From contig PMWR01000169.1 of assembly GCA_003166055.1 (NCBI GenBank), forward strand, positions 2,341 through 14,691: a stretch of 12,351 nt of DNA. Reading direction: 5' to 3'. Source of the DNA: Acidobacteriaceae bacterium (GTDB taxonomy: Bacteria > Acidobacteriota > Terriglobia > Terriglobales > Acidobacteriaceae). Below, one piece after another: positions 1 to 6,331 of this stretch; the first letter of the stretch is position 1, and each line of letters begins with the position of its first letter. The position numbers and the translations under genes were made by a program. The notes beneath the pieces were generated by a model that worked only from the letters and a program-made list of their open reading frames with translations, was not told where the DNA came from and did not search any database.

Positions 1-78
1 AGTCTCGCCCTTGTAGCTAAAAGGGATGTCGCGGGTATCGTGGATCAACTCGGCCGCGCCGCAAATAGGGCATTTCAT
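1..78 (-). CDS. mqsA: MqsA/YgiT-type zinc-finger antitoxin, N-terminal fragment (cut by window edge)
   Basis: Only the first 26 codons are present; the gene runs off the left edge. The translation begins MKCPICGAAELIHDTRDIPF, with the Cys3-x2-Cys6 half of a zinc site typical of MqsA/YgiT antitoxins. In the family this N-terminal domain binds zinc and caps the MqsR toxin, and a C-terminal HTH domain, not visible here, binds the operator. The ATG follows the mqsR stop after two bases. A strong Shine-Dalgarno (AAGGAG on the minus strand, 87-92) lies inside the last codons of mqsR, so the two genes should be translated together. Toxin-before-antitoxin order is normal for mqsRA. The identification rests on the short sequence plus the diagnostic neighbour. 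Confidence 0.88.
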   Translation of the reverse strand, partial: MKCPICGAAELIHDTRDIPFSYKGET

Positions 79-80
79 GG

Positions 81-377
81 TCATAACTCCTTGAACGAGA
101 CGATCAGCACGTCCTCGGTGACGGTCAACTTGAGGTAGACGGAGCCGACACTGGTCTGGGGATGGTACACATCCTGCCATATCCGGTGATCGGCATAAGT
201 GGTCATGGACTTGTAAAAATCTTTCATGGTCAATGAAGCAACCACGGCTATCATTCCCTTGAAATCGAAACCGAGGAGAGCGGCGGTCGTACGCGCAGTG
301 TGCGTAGGTCTCACCTTACCTGCCTCGATCAGCGCCTTTACGCGTGACAACTTACAGTGCGGAGTTCGCTTCTCCAT
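81..377 (-). CDS. mqsR: MqsR-family toxin, mRNA interferase (type II TA)
   Basis: A 98-residue protein, the same length as E. coli MqsR. It carries the family landmarks MEKRTPH at the N-terminus, DFYKSMTT around residues 53-60, HRIWQDVYHP around 64-73, and VLIVSFKEL at the C-terminus. Residues reported as functionally important in E. coli MqsR (Lys56, Gln68, Tyr81, Lys96) are all present at the same numbers. The family has a RelE-like fold and cleaves mRNA, preferentially at GCU. The toxin therefore looks catalytically intact. The start is fixed by the conserved MEKRTPH opening; there is no strong Shine-Dalgarno, only AGTAGG about 11 bases upstream. The gene sits 7 bases behind lnt on the same strand. 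It looks more AT-rich than its neighbours, consistent with acquisition of a mobile TA module. Confidence 0.95.
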   Translation of the reverse strand: MEKRTPHCKLSRVKALIEAGKVRPTHTARTTAALLGFDFKGMIAVVASLTMKDFYKSMTTYADHRIWQDVYHPQTSVGSVYLKLTVTEDVLIVSFKEL

Positions 378-381
378 GATT

Positions 382-410
382 ATATTAACCTACTTGGTTA
401 TTTCTGGCAA
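382..410 (-). promoter_or_regulatory. mqsRA promoter with MqsA-type operator palindrome
   Basis: On the minus strand TTGCCA (405-410) and TAATAT (382-387) are spaced by 17 bp. Within the spacer and overlapping the -10 lies TAACC-N5-GGTTA (386-400). Read on the plus strand, 387-399 is AACCT-ACT-TGGTT, one base away from the AACCT-N3-AGGTT palindrome described for E. coli MqsA. Placement between -35 and -10 suits autorepression by MqsA. The site overlaps the lnt stop codon (385-387). The inverted repeat is directly visible; the promoter and operator functions are inferred. Confidence 0.6.
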
Positions 411-2040
411 GTAAGAGTTTCCTAACCGCCCAGCCCGTTAGCCACAAAGCCGCGATAACACAGGCCCACCCAAACACGTCGCCGTGCGCCGAGTAGAAGG
501 TCAGGTCGTCGCGGAAGCCATACTCGGCGGGCAGCGCGTCGGCCTTGTGCCGCGGAATGCTTTGCCGCACAGTTCCATAGGGGTCGATGACCGATGTTAT
601 GCCGGTATTCGTATCGCGCAAAATCCAGCGCCGGTTTTCGATGGCCCGCATGCGCGCCATGTTCAGGTGCTGCCACGGCGCGCTGGTGTCTCCATACCAG
701 CCGTCGTCGCTGATGTTCACCAGCACCTCCGCTCCATTTTTCGCAAACTCCCTCACTTCATCGGCGAAAACCGACTCATAGCAGATGAAGATTCCGTAGC
801 GATGACCTTTCAGCGTGAATACCTTGCGCGCGTCACCCGGCGTGAAGCGCGAAACCTTGCCGGTGAGCTTGCGTGCGAAGAAAAGCAGCTTTTGAAACGG
901 AACATATTCGCCGAAGGGAACCAGGTGGATTTTGTCGTAGCGGCCCACGCGCGCTCCATCCGCATTGATGACAACGGCGGAGTTATAGTAATTCCACGTC
1001 TGTTCTTCGGTCGAAAAGTCCGCGCCAATGTTCCCCACCACCATCGGCGCATCCTCTGCGTGCGCGATACCAATCATTGCCTGCTGAAAGCGCGGGTCTG
1101 CCTCTTCAAACGGCGCCGGCGACTCCGGCCATGCAATCAAATCGGGATGCGTGGGATACGGCGGGCAAATAATCTCGCCATTCGACGCGCCGGTCTGCGG
1201 AATCCCCGCGATGTACGTCTTGCACTGATCCCCGGCCAGGCGCGTAAATTCCGCAATATGCCGGTCCCAATCGCCAGGCTTCGACCAGCGATTGTCGCCG
1301 GCCACATCCAGGTTCGGCTGCACCAAAACTGCGGTTGCGGTCGCCACCGGCCTCTCCGGCGCAACCAGCAATCCCGCCGCTCCGCCCATCAGCAGCAGCG
1401 CACCGGCAATTCCCCACGGGCGCCTACCCGAACACCGGTCCAGCAGCAACCCGCCGGCGATCAGCGCATTCACAGCGACTAGCACAAAGCTGATCCCATA
1501 CACGCCGGTCCACGGGGCGAGATGGTTCACCAGCGTGTTATCAACCTGCGAGTAGCCCAGTTGATCCCACGGAACGGAGGTGATGCGCGCTGCGGCCAGT
1601 TCCAGCGCAGCCCACAGCACGGGCGCAACGGCCAGCGCCCACCGCGTGCTCCCCGTCGCCTTTTTCACCAATGCCACGCCCAGGCCGAAGAAGCCAAAAT
1701 AGAGTCCCAGGACCATGCTGTAGCCGGCCAGCAAAAGCGTAGGCGCAAGCGCCGGCATATCGCCATACTGGAGCATCACATCGCGCACCCAGTAGCAGTT
1801 GCCCGCGTACCAAAGCACGCCACAAAGATACGCCAGCAGAAAGGCTCGGCGCAGCGGCCTCGGCTCGTCCGTTCCGGCCTTTGACAGCATCGCGCACAGC
1901 AGCGGAACCAGGCCAAACCAGGCGAAAATCGTGCGCCAGACGGGCAGCGGCCCCGCCAGCGGAAACGGCAACTCCAGCAACCCGGCCGACAACACGGCTG
2001 CGGCCCACAACATCCATTGCTTTCCGGCTCTCGGCGGCAT
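385..2040 (-). CDS. lnt: Apolipoprotein N-acyltransferase
   Basis: The 551-residue product transfers an acyl chain from phospholipid to the N-terminal cysteine of apolipoproteins in the inner membrane, the last step of lipoprotein maturation. The N-terminal 230 residues are a series of hydrophobic helices, followed by a periplasmic nitrilase-like domain and a last membrane helix near 522-542. The Glu-Lys-Cys catalytic triad is visible as E306 (IAWPESPAPF), K370 (YDKIHLVPFGEYVPF) and C420 (FICYESVF). An insertion around residues 272-297 carries two cysteines that could form a disulfide. I chose the ATG at 2040; a TTG three codons upstream and an ATG nine codons downstream (with a better GGAAAG leader) are alternatives. 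The gene diverges from a small membrane-protein gene and is followed after 7 bases by mqsR. Somewhat longer than E. coli Lnt (512 residues). Confidence 0.95.
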   Translation of the reverse strand: MPPRAGKQWMLWAAAVLSAGLLELPFPLAGPLPVWRTIFAWFGLVPLLCAMLSKAGTDEPRPLRRAFLLAYLCGVLWYAGNCYWVRDVMLQYGDMPALAPTLLLAGYSMVLGLYFGFFGLGVALVKKATGSTRWALAVAPVLWAALELAAARITSVPWDQLGYSQVDNTLVNHLAPWTGVYGISFVLVAVNALIAGGLLLDRCSGRRPWGIAGALLLMGGAAGLLVAPERPVATATAVLVQPNLDVAGDNRWSKPGDWDRHIAEFTRLAGDQCKTYIAGIPQTGASNGEIICPPYPTHPDLIAWPESPAPFEEADPRFQQAMIGIAHAEDAPMVVGNIGADFSTEEQTWNYYNSAVVINADGARVGRYDKIHLVPFGEYVPFQKLLFFARKLTGKVSRFTPGDARKVFTLKGHRYGIFICYESVFADEVREFAKNGAEVLVNISDDGWYGDTSAPWQHLNMARMRAIENRRWILRDTNTGITSVIDPYGTVRQSIPRHKADALPAEYGFRDDLTFYSAHGDVFGWACVIAALWLTGWAVRKLLLARNNQVG

Positions 2041-2147
2041 ACAGGCCAAAGTCTATCGTATTCGGCTCGTTGCGGCATGAACGCGCACAGCAGACCTTTG
2101 CGCACAAACACTGCTAATGCGGAACGAAACGCGCTACAATCGTGCCT

Positions 2148-2279
2148 ATGCTGTTCGCCGTCATTGCCATAAAACTGCTCACTTGGATGTTTCTCGTCGG
2201 CCTGGTGGGATCCACCGTCGTCGTCCTCATCAGCTTCGTTGAGGATGGAAAAGAGCTGTTTGGTAAAGATGAGAAGTGA
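2148..2279 (+). CDS. Small single-span membrane protein, function unknown
   Basis: A 43-codon ORF. About 30 residues are strongly hydrophobic (LFAVIAIKLLTWMFLVG, then VGSTVVVLISF), followed by a charged tail, EDGKELFGKDEK. The composition and clean N-in, charged-C-tail layout resemble a real small membrane protein. I recall similar short proteins in other Acidobacteriota but cannot verify this. It lies in the divergent gap upstream of lnt and 138 bases before the permease gene. There is no Shine-Dalgarno; a TACAAT hexamer (2135-2140) ends 7 bases before the ATG, which would suit a leaderless or nearly leaderless transcript. Function is not predictable from sequence. Confidence 0.6.
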   Translation: MLFAVIAIKLLTWMFLVGLVGSTVVVLISFVEDGKELFGKDEK

Positions 2280-2319
2280 GTTGTCCGCTCCTGCCCTGGC
2301 GCTGCCCCTCCATTTTGTG

Positions 2320-2348
2320 TTGACTCTCGCTCGATTCGGACATAGACT
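2320..2348 (+). promoter_or_regulatory. Putative sigma70-type promoter of the permease gene
   Basis: TTGACT (2320-2325) and TAGACT (2343-2348) are separated by exactly 17 bp, matching the TTGACA/TATAAT consensus at 5 of 6 and 4 of 6 positions. Transcription from here would give a leader of about 60 bases ending in a GC hairpin next to the start codon. Prediction only. Confidence 0.45.
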
Positions 2349-2392
2349 CACCGCAGGGCGGGCGATTAATGCGCTCGTTCGACGCTAGCAAC

Positions 2393-2408
2393 CCGGCGGT
2401 AGCGCCGG
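2393..2408 (+). promoter_or_regulatory. GC hairpin directly upstream of the permease start
   Basis: CCGGCG-GTAG-CGCCGG is a perfect 6-bp all-GC stem with a 4-base loop, ending 9 bases before the ATG at 2418. It occupies the place where a ribosome binding site would lie, and no separate Shine-Dalgarno is visible. It may limit translation initiation, but a chance GC palindrome in GC-rich DNA is also possible. Confidence 0.4.
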
Positions 2409-2417
2409 AACCCCGCG

Positions 2418-4784
2418 ATGGCAACCACTCGAACGACCGTAGCCCCACCTTCAAACCGCGTCCGGCTCATTGTGGCATCTTCCGTGATGCTCACATTCAT
2501 CTCCTTCTGGCGCGCCGCGGCTGTTGTTCTCTGCGATCTGGGATCTTCGGCCTTCTACGCGGGTGGCATCGCTGAACACGCGGTCGGCGCGGCCGCTCCC
2601 TGGTTCATTCTCGCCATCATGCTGTTCAGCTTTGCGGTGCGCGCCGTCTACGTCGAGAGCTGTTCCATGTTCACCCGCGGCGGCGTTTACCGCGTCGTTA
2701 AAGAGGCCCTCGGCGGCACATTTGCCAAGCTCAGCGTCTCGGCGCTGATGTTCGATTACATTCTTACCGGGCCCATCTCCGGTGTTTCGGCCGGACTATA
2801 CATTACCGGCCTGATGAACGAGCTGATGACGGTCGCCAATCAGTGGCACTGGCTCCCGCCCGCTCTGATGGATGCGCAGTACAATCCACTCCAGTTCGAT
2901 ATGAACCATACCGCAGCGGTCTTCGCGGCGGTGGTCACAATCTATTACTGGTGGGCAAACATCAAGGGCATTGAAGAGTCCAGCGGCAAGGCTCTGCGCG
3001 TCATGCAGATCACAACCGTGATGGTGGTCATCCTTTTGGCGTGGGGCGTTTTCTCGGTGATCATGAAGGGCTCTCACCTGCCGCCGGCGCCGGTTCCCGC
3101 TAACCTCCACTTCAGTAACGAGGCGTTGGGCTTTCTGAAAGGCAGAGGCTTGCCGCTGCTGGGACTGTTCGGCATTCTCATGGCCTTCGGCCACTCCGTG
3201 CTGGCCATGAGCGGCGAGGAGAGCCTGGCCCAGGTCAATCGCGAGATCGAGCATCCCAAGCTCAAAAACCTGAAGCGCGCGGCCATCGTCATCGCCATCT
3301 ATAGCCTGGTCTTTACCGGCGGCGCCACGCTGCTGGCTTCCATGCTCATTCCCACATGGCAGCGCACCCACATCTACCAGGACAACCTGATCGCCGGGCT
3401 CGCCATGTACATGGTAGGACCCATGTTCTGGCGCATCGTCTTCCGCGTCTTCGTGGTGCTCGTTGGATTTCTGATTCTCTCCGGCGCCATCAACACTTCC
3501 ATGATCGGGTCGACCGGCGTGTTGATGCGCGTGGCCGAAGACGGCGTGCTGGCCGACTGGTTCCGCAAGCCGCATATCAAGTTCGGCACCAGCTACCGCA
3601 TCATCAACCTGGTCTGCATCCTCCAGATGATCACCATCATCGCCAGCCGCGGCAATGTCATCACCCTGGGCGAGGCGTATGCCTTCGGCGTCATCTGGTC
3701 GTTCACCTTCAACAGCCTGGCCATGCTGGTGCTGCGCTGGAAATATCATGGCGAGCGCGGATGGAAAGTGCCTCCGAACATCCGAATCGGAAAAACCGAG
3801 TTTCCCATCGGACTTCTCTCGGTCTTTCTGGTCCTGCTTTCGGTGGCCATCGTCAACCTTTTCACCAAGTCGGTTGCTACGGTCAGCGGCATCGTGTTTG
3901 CCGCGGCTTTCTTCGTCATCTTCAGCATCTCGGAACGCCAGAACATGCGCAAGCATGCCATCACCGCGCGCCAGATGCGGGACCACTTCCAACTGGAGCA
4001 CCAGGACACCATCAGCAGCGAGTCGGCGGCCATCCGCCCCGGCGGCGTCATGGTCACCATGCGCGACGCCACCAACCCCTTCGCGCTCAAGTGGATCCTC
4101 TCCCGCACCAGCACCGAAGAGCAGGACGTGGTGGTCATCAGCGTGCGCATGATGGGCGTGGGCGGACCGGAATATCTCAACGCCGAGGAACAGAGTTTCA
4201 GCGAACATGAGCAGATGCTCTTTACCAAGGCTGTTTCCGTTGCTGAAAGCTTCGGCAAGAAAGTCTCGCTCCTGGTGGTTCCCGCCGGCGACGTCTTCGC
4301 CGCATTGGCGCAAGGCGCAAACGCGCTGGAAATGGACTCCGTCGTCTCCGGAGTTTCAAACAAAATGACCGCTGAAGATCAGGCCTTTCACATGGGACAG
4401 GCATGGGAAGCGCTGCCCGAGCCAAAGCGCCAGTTCAATTTCTATGTCATCGATCCCGGCGGTGCGGTCAAGGTCTTTTACATCGGGCCGCACGCTCCCG
4501 CCCTAAGTCCTGACGACGTGCAGTTGGTTCACCGGTTATGGCTGAACATGCGCCGCGATCCCTCCGTGCCTGACCTGCACCACAGCGACATCATCACCTA
4601 TGCACTGACTCGCCTGGCCGGCCAGTATGCGCGCGAGAAGGTGGAAATCCTCCGCGACCTGCGTAACTACCGCGCGGCCGACTCGCCCGCCACCTTGCGG
4701 ATCGGCGGCCAGCCACTGTCGAGCGCACCAGCCCCCTCTCCCGCGCCCGCGCAAACCCCGCCACCACCCAAGAACCCGCGCTGA
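2418..4784 (+). CDS. APC-superfamily amino acid permease with C-terminal USP-like cytoplasmic domain
   Basis: A 788-residue protein. Residues 15-505 contain about 12 hydrophobic segments with APC features: a helix-1 region with a Gly-Ser-Ser break (LGSSAFYAG, near 41-49), a RGGVYR segment near 87-92, GHSVLAMSGEESLAQV near 258-273 in the helix-6 area, and SGAINTSMIGSTGVLMRVAEDG near 355-376. Residues about 540-750 form a soluble alpha/beta region (for example VVVISVRMMG, KKVSLLVVPAGD, FNFYVIDPGG) resembling universal-stress-protein-type tails seen on some permeases. The tail ends in a Pro/Ala-rich stretch. It probably imports amino acids or related solutes by ion coupling, but the substrate cannot be read from the sequence. 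It stands alone, with a promoter-like sequence upstream and a gene-poor gap downstream. Start chosen at the first in-frame ATG. Confidence 0.85.
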   Translation: MATTRTTVAPPSNRVRLIVASSVMLTFISFWRAAAVVLCDLGSSAFYAGGIAEHAVGAAAPWFILAIMLFSFAVRAVYVESCSMFTRGGVYRVVKEALGGTFAKLSVSALMFDYILTGPISGVSAGLYITGLMNELMTVANQWHWLPPALMDAQYNPLQFDMNHTAAVFAAVVTIYYWWANIKGIEESSGKALRVMQITTVMVVILLAWGVFSVIMKGSHLPPAPVPANLHFSNEALGFLKGRGLPLLGLFGILMAFGHSVLAMSGEESLAQVNREIEHPKLKNLKRAAIVIAIYSLVFTGGATLLASMLIPTWQRTHIYQDNLIAGLAMYMVGPMFWRIVFRVFVVLVGFLILSGAINTSMIGSTGVLMRVAEDGVLADWFRKPHIKFGTSYRIINLVCILQMITIIASRGNVITLGEAYAFGVIWSFTFNSLAMLVLRWKYHGERGWKVPPNIRIGKTEFPIGLLSVFLVLLSVAIVNLFTKSVATVSGIVFAAAFFVIFSISERQNMRKHAITARQMRDHFQLEHQDTISSESAAIRPGGVMVTMRDATNPFALKWILSRTSTEEQDVVVISVRMMGVGGPEYLNAEEQSFSEHEQMLFTKAVSVAESFGKKVSLLVVPAGDVFAALAQGANALEMDSVVSGVSNKMTAEDQAFHMGQAWEALPEPKRQFNFYVIDPGGAVKVFYIGPHAPALSPDDVQLVHRLWLNMRRDPSVPDLHHSDIITYALTRLAGQYAREKVEILRDLRNYRAADSPATLRIGGQPLSSAPAPSPAPAQTPPPPKNPR

Positions 4785-5277
4785 GTCGTCTCTTTAACTC
4801 GATGCGGCGAGCCATCCCTCAAGTCAATAAGAAGTACCCCGCTATCACGATGACTGCAGGCATGTGGTTCTTCCATCCCGGCACTTTGAAGCTACACCGA
4901 TAGAGCGGCGTTTCTTTTCCGGCCACGATTCCGGCATTCAGCTTCCGCCCGGTACAAAGATGAGTCTCTGCGCACTATCCGGATTGGCGCGCATGCATTG
5001 CTGAGCCGCGCCGGTATTGCCTCAAACGCTATCTCTGCTTCCTTCAGTCTTGTGGCCGCCGCATAGCTTCTCCTGCGCTCATCCAACGGCGCCCCTGCTT
5101 CTCTTACTGGGATTTTCAATTGAATCCATGCCTCGTCAGTAACATTTCGCTTCTTTTTGTTTGTAAAAGAGTTTATAGTTGCGTATCGTGTTCCCTGGAC
5201 AAGTGGTTAATTCCTGCGCAGTTGTCGACCTAGACACATGGGGATAGGCCACTCATGAGTACCTGATAGGAGGAAGT
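4785..5277. other. Gene-poor intergenic region with 5' leader of the next gene
   Basis: About 490 bases without a convincing gene. A 33-codon ORF (4802-4903, plus) and a 75-codon TTG-start ORF (minus, 4892-5119) have no ribosome binding site or recognisable domain. No obvious terminator follows the permease. At the right-hand end the DNA becomes AT-rich: TCTTTT and AAAAGA (5152-5157, 5165-5170) form an inverted repeat. A TATAGT hexamer (5174-5179) is a possible -10 without a good -35. Using it would leave a leader of about 95 bases before the gene at 5278. Confidence 0.5.
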
Positions 5278-5508
5278 GTGGGAGTTTCGGAGATTCTGGC
5301 ACAGATAGATCGGGAGATCGCTCAATTGCAACAAGCGCGTTCCCTGCTGAGCGGTGGATCCGCGAAGGCGCCCAAGAAGGCCGCGGCAGCGCCTGCCACC
5401 AGGAAGCCCATCAAGAAGAAGAGGAATCTGACTCCTGAAGGGCGCAAACGCATTGCCGAGGCCGTCAAGCGGCGCTGGGCAGAGCAGAAGAAAGCCGCTG
5501 CGAAGTAA
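5278..5508 (+). CDS. Small basic, probably nucleic-acid-binding protein
   Basis: A 76-residue protein starting at GTG, supported by a near-perfect Shine-Dalgarno AGGAGG (5268-5273) four bases upstream. The N-terminus (VSEILAQIDREIAQLQQARSLL) looks like a short coiled-coil helix. The middle is an Ala/Lys/Pro linker (residues about 28-48), and the C-terminus carries RNLTPEGRKRIAEAVKRRWA followed by EQKKAAAK. The TPEGRKRIAEAVKRRW segment resembles short basic helical motifs (NUMOD3-like or histone-like) found in small proteins of Acidobacteriota. That similarity is from memory. The layout suggests an oligomerising helix joined to a DNA- or RNA-binding tail. Target and role are unknown. Strong RBS and downstream hairpin suggest a well-expressed, single-gene unit. 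Confidence 0.75.
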   Translation: MGVSEILAQIDREIAQLQQARSLLSGGSAKAPKKAAAAPATRKPIKKKRNLTPEGRKRIAEAVKRRWAEQKKAAAK

Positions 5509-5516
5509 CTGGAACT

Positions 5517-5566
5517 ACGGTACGGAAGATAGGCCCAGACCTATCTCAACCTATCTTCCGTACCGT
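5517..5566. terminator. Long perfect hairpin between convergent genes, likely bidirectional terminator
   Basis: The arms 5517-5533 and 5550-5566 are perfectly complementary over 17 bp around a 16-base loop. The hairpin lies 8 bases after the stop of the small basic protein gene and 21 bases before the stop of the convergent hydrolase gene. The U-tract is weak (TTTCCC on plus, none on minus), so it is not a textbook intrinsic terminator. The loop repeats the CCTATCT of the right arm, allowing an alternative shorter hairpin. Confidence 0.7.
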
Positions 5567-5587
5567 TTCCCTTGCTCGGCCCAATGC

Positions 5588-6295
5588 TTATTCAACCGTT
5601 CCCCCCGGTACCCATTGCACAACCCTCACGCTGCCATCCACCAACGCAGCCAGTTCCTCAGGTGTGCCCTTCAGCGGTGGGAATGTACCAAAGTGCAGCG
5701 GTAGCACCATTTCTGGCTGCAGTAAGTGCGTGGCCCGCGCTGCTTCCTTCGGTCCCATCGTAAAATGGCCGCCGATCGGAAGCATTGCCACCTTGGGCCC
5801 GTATAGCTCGCCGATCAGCTTCATGTCTCCAAAGACAGCCGTATCCCCGGCATGATAGAGCACCGGGCCATCGGTAATCGTCAGCACATAGCCCGCAGCC
5901 ACGCCCACATAGTGCGTTCCATGCTCATCCTGCGCGCCTGACGAATGCCTGGCATCCACCATCGTGGCTGCCACATCGTCCAGTTGCACGGTACCGCCCA
6001 GGTTCATGCCGATCGTGCGCTCCACTCCCTTGCCTGCGACATACGATGCCAGCTCATAGATCGCAACCACCGTTGAACCATGCTTTGCGGCAACCGGCGC
6101 TACGTCCGAAATATGGTCCCCATGGCCGTGAGTCAAAAGAATGGTATCGATCTTTTCCGGCAGCACATGGTCCTTCGGATAGCTTGGATTCTGCGCGATG
6201 AATGGATCGATCAGTATCCTGGTTCCTTTCGCGGTCTCAACCAACACGGTCGCGTGACCCAGCCAGGTGATCCGCGTTCCCTTCAATAAGCTCAT
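5588..6295 (-). CDS. UPF0173-type metal-dependent hydrolase (metallo-beta-lactamase fold)
   Basis: A 235-residue single-domain MBL-fold protein, the usual length of the UPF0173 (YtkL-like) family. Metal-ligand motifs are visible in order: WLGHA near residue 11-15, THGHGDH (H56, H58, D60, H61), H117 in ARHSSG, H148 and D151 in YHAGDT, H177 in IGGHFTMG, and H201 in PLHFGTFPPL. All expected di-metal ligands are present, so it should be active. The natural substrate of the family is not established. The start ATG has a good Shine-Dalgarno on the minus strand (AAGGGAGG, 6300-6307). It lies 36 bases behind the methyltransferase-like gene and is probably the last gene of the bactofilin operon, ended by the 5517-5566 hairpin. 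Confidence 0.93.
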   Translation of the reverse strand: MSLLKGTRITWLGHATVLVETAKGTRILIDPFIAQNPSYPKDHVLPEKIDTILLTHGHGDHISDVAPVAAKHGSTVVAIYELASYVAGKGVERTIGMNLGGTVQLDDVAATMVDARHSSGAQDEHGTHYVGVAAGYVLTITDGPVLYHAGDTAVFGDMKLIGELYGPKVAMLPIGGHFTMGPKEAARATHLLQPEMVLPLHFGTFPPLKGTPEELAALVDGSVRVVQWVPGGTVE

Positions 6296-6331
6296 GATTC
6301 CTCCCTTCGCTGTCTCCGCGTCGGCAAAACG

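Noticed and set aside
484..1482. 332-codon plus-strand ORF inside lnt
   Set aside because: Antisense to lnt, Arg-rich with no motif; the minus strand shows an intact catalytic triad.
2796..4313. 505-codon minus-strand ORF inside the permease gene
   Set aside because: Antisense frame with His/Asp/Gly-rich low-complexity translation; the plus strand encodes a recognisable transporter with transmembrane segments.
4802..4903. 33-codon ORF after the permease (MRRAIPQVNKKYPAIT...)
   Set aside because: No ribosome binding site, no recognisable domain and too short to judge; left as part of the intergenic region.
4892..5119. 75-codon minus-strand ORF with TTG start
   Set aside because: Weak start, no Shine-Dalgarno, Arg/Ala-rich composition typical of chance frames in GC-rich DNA.
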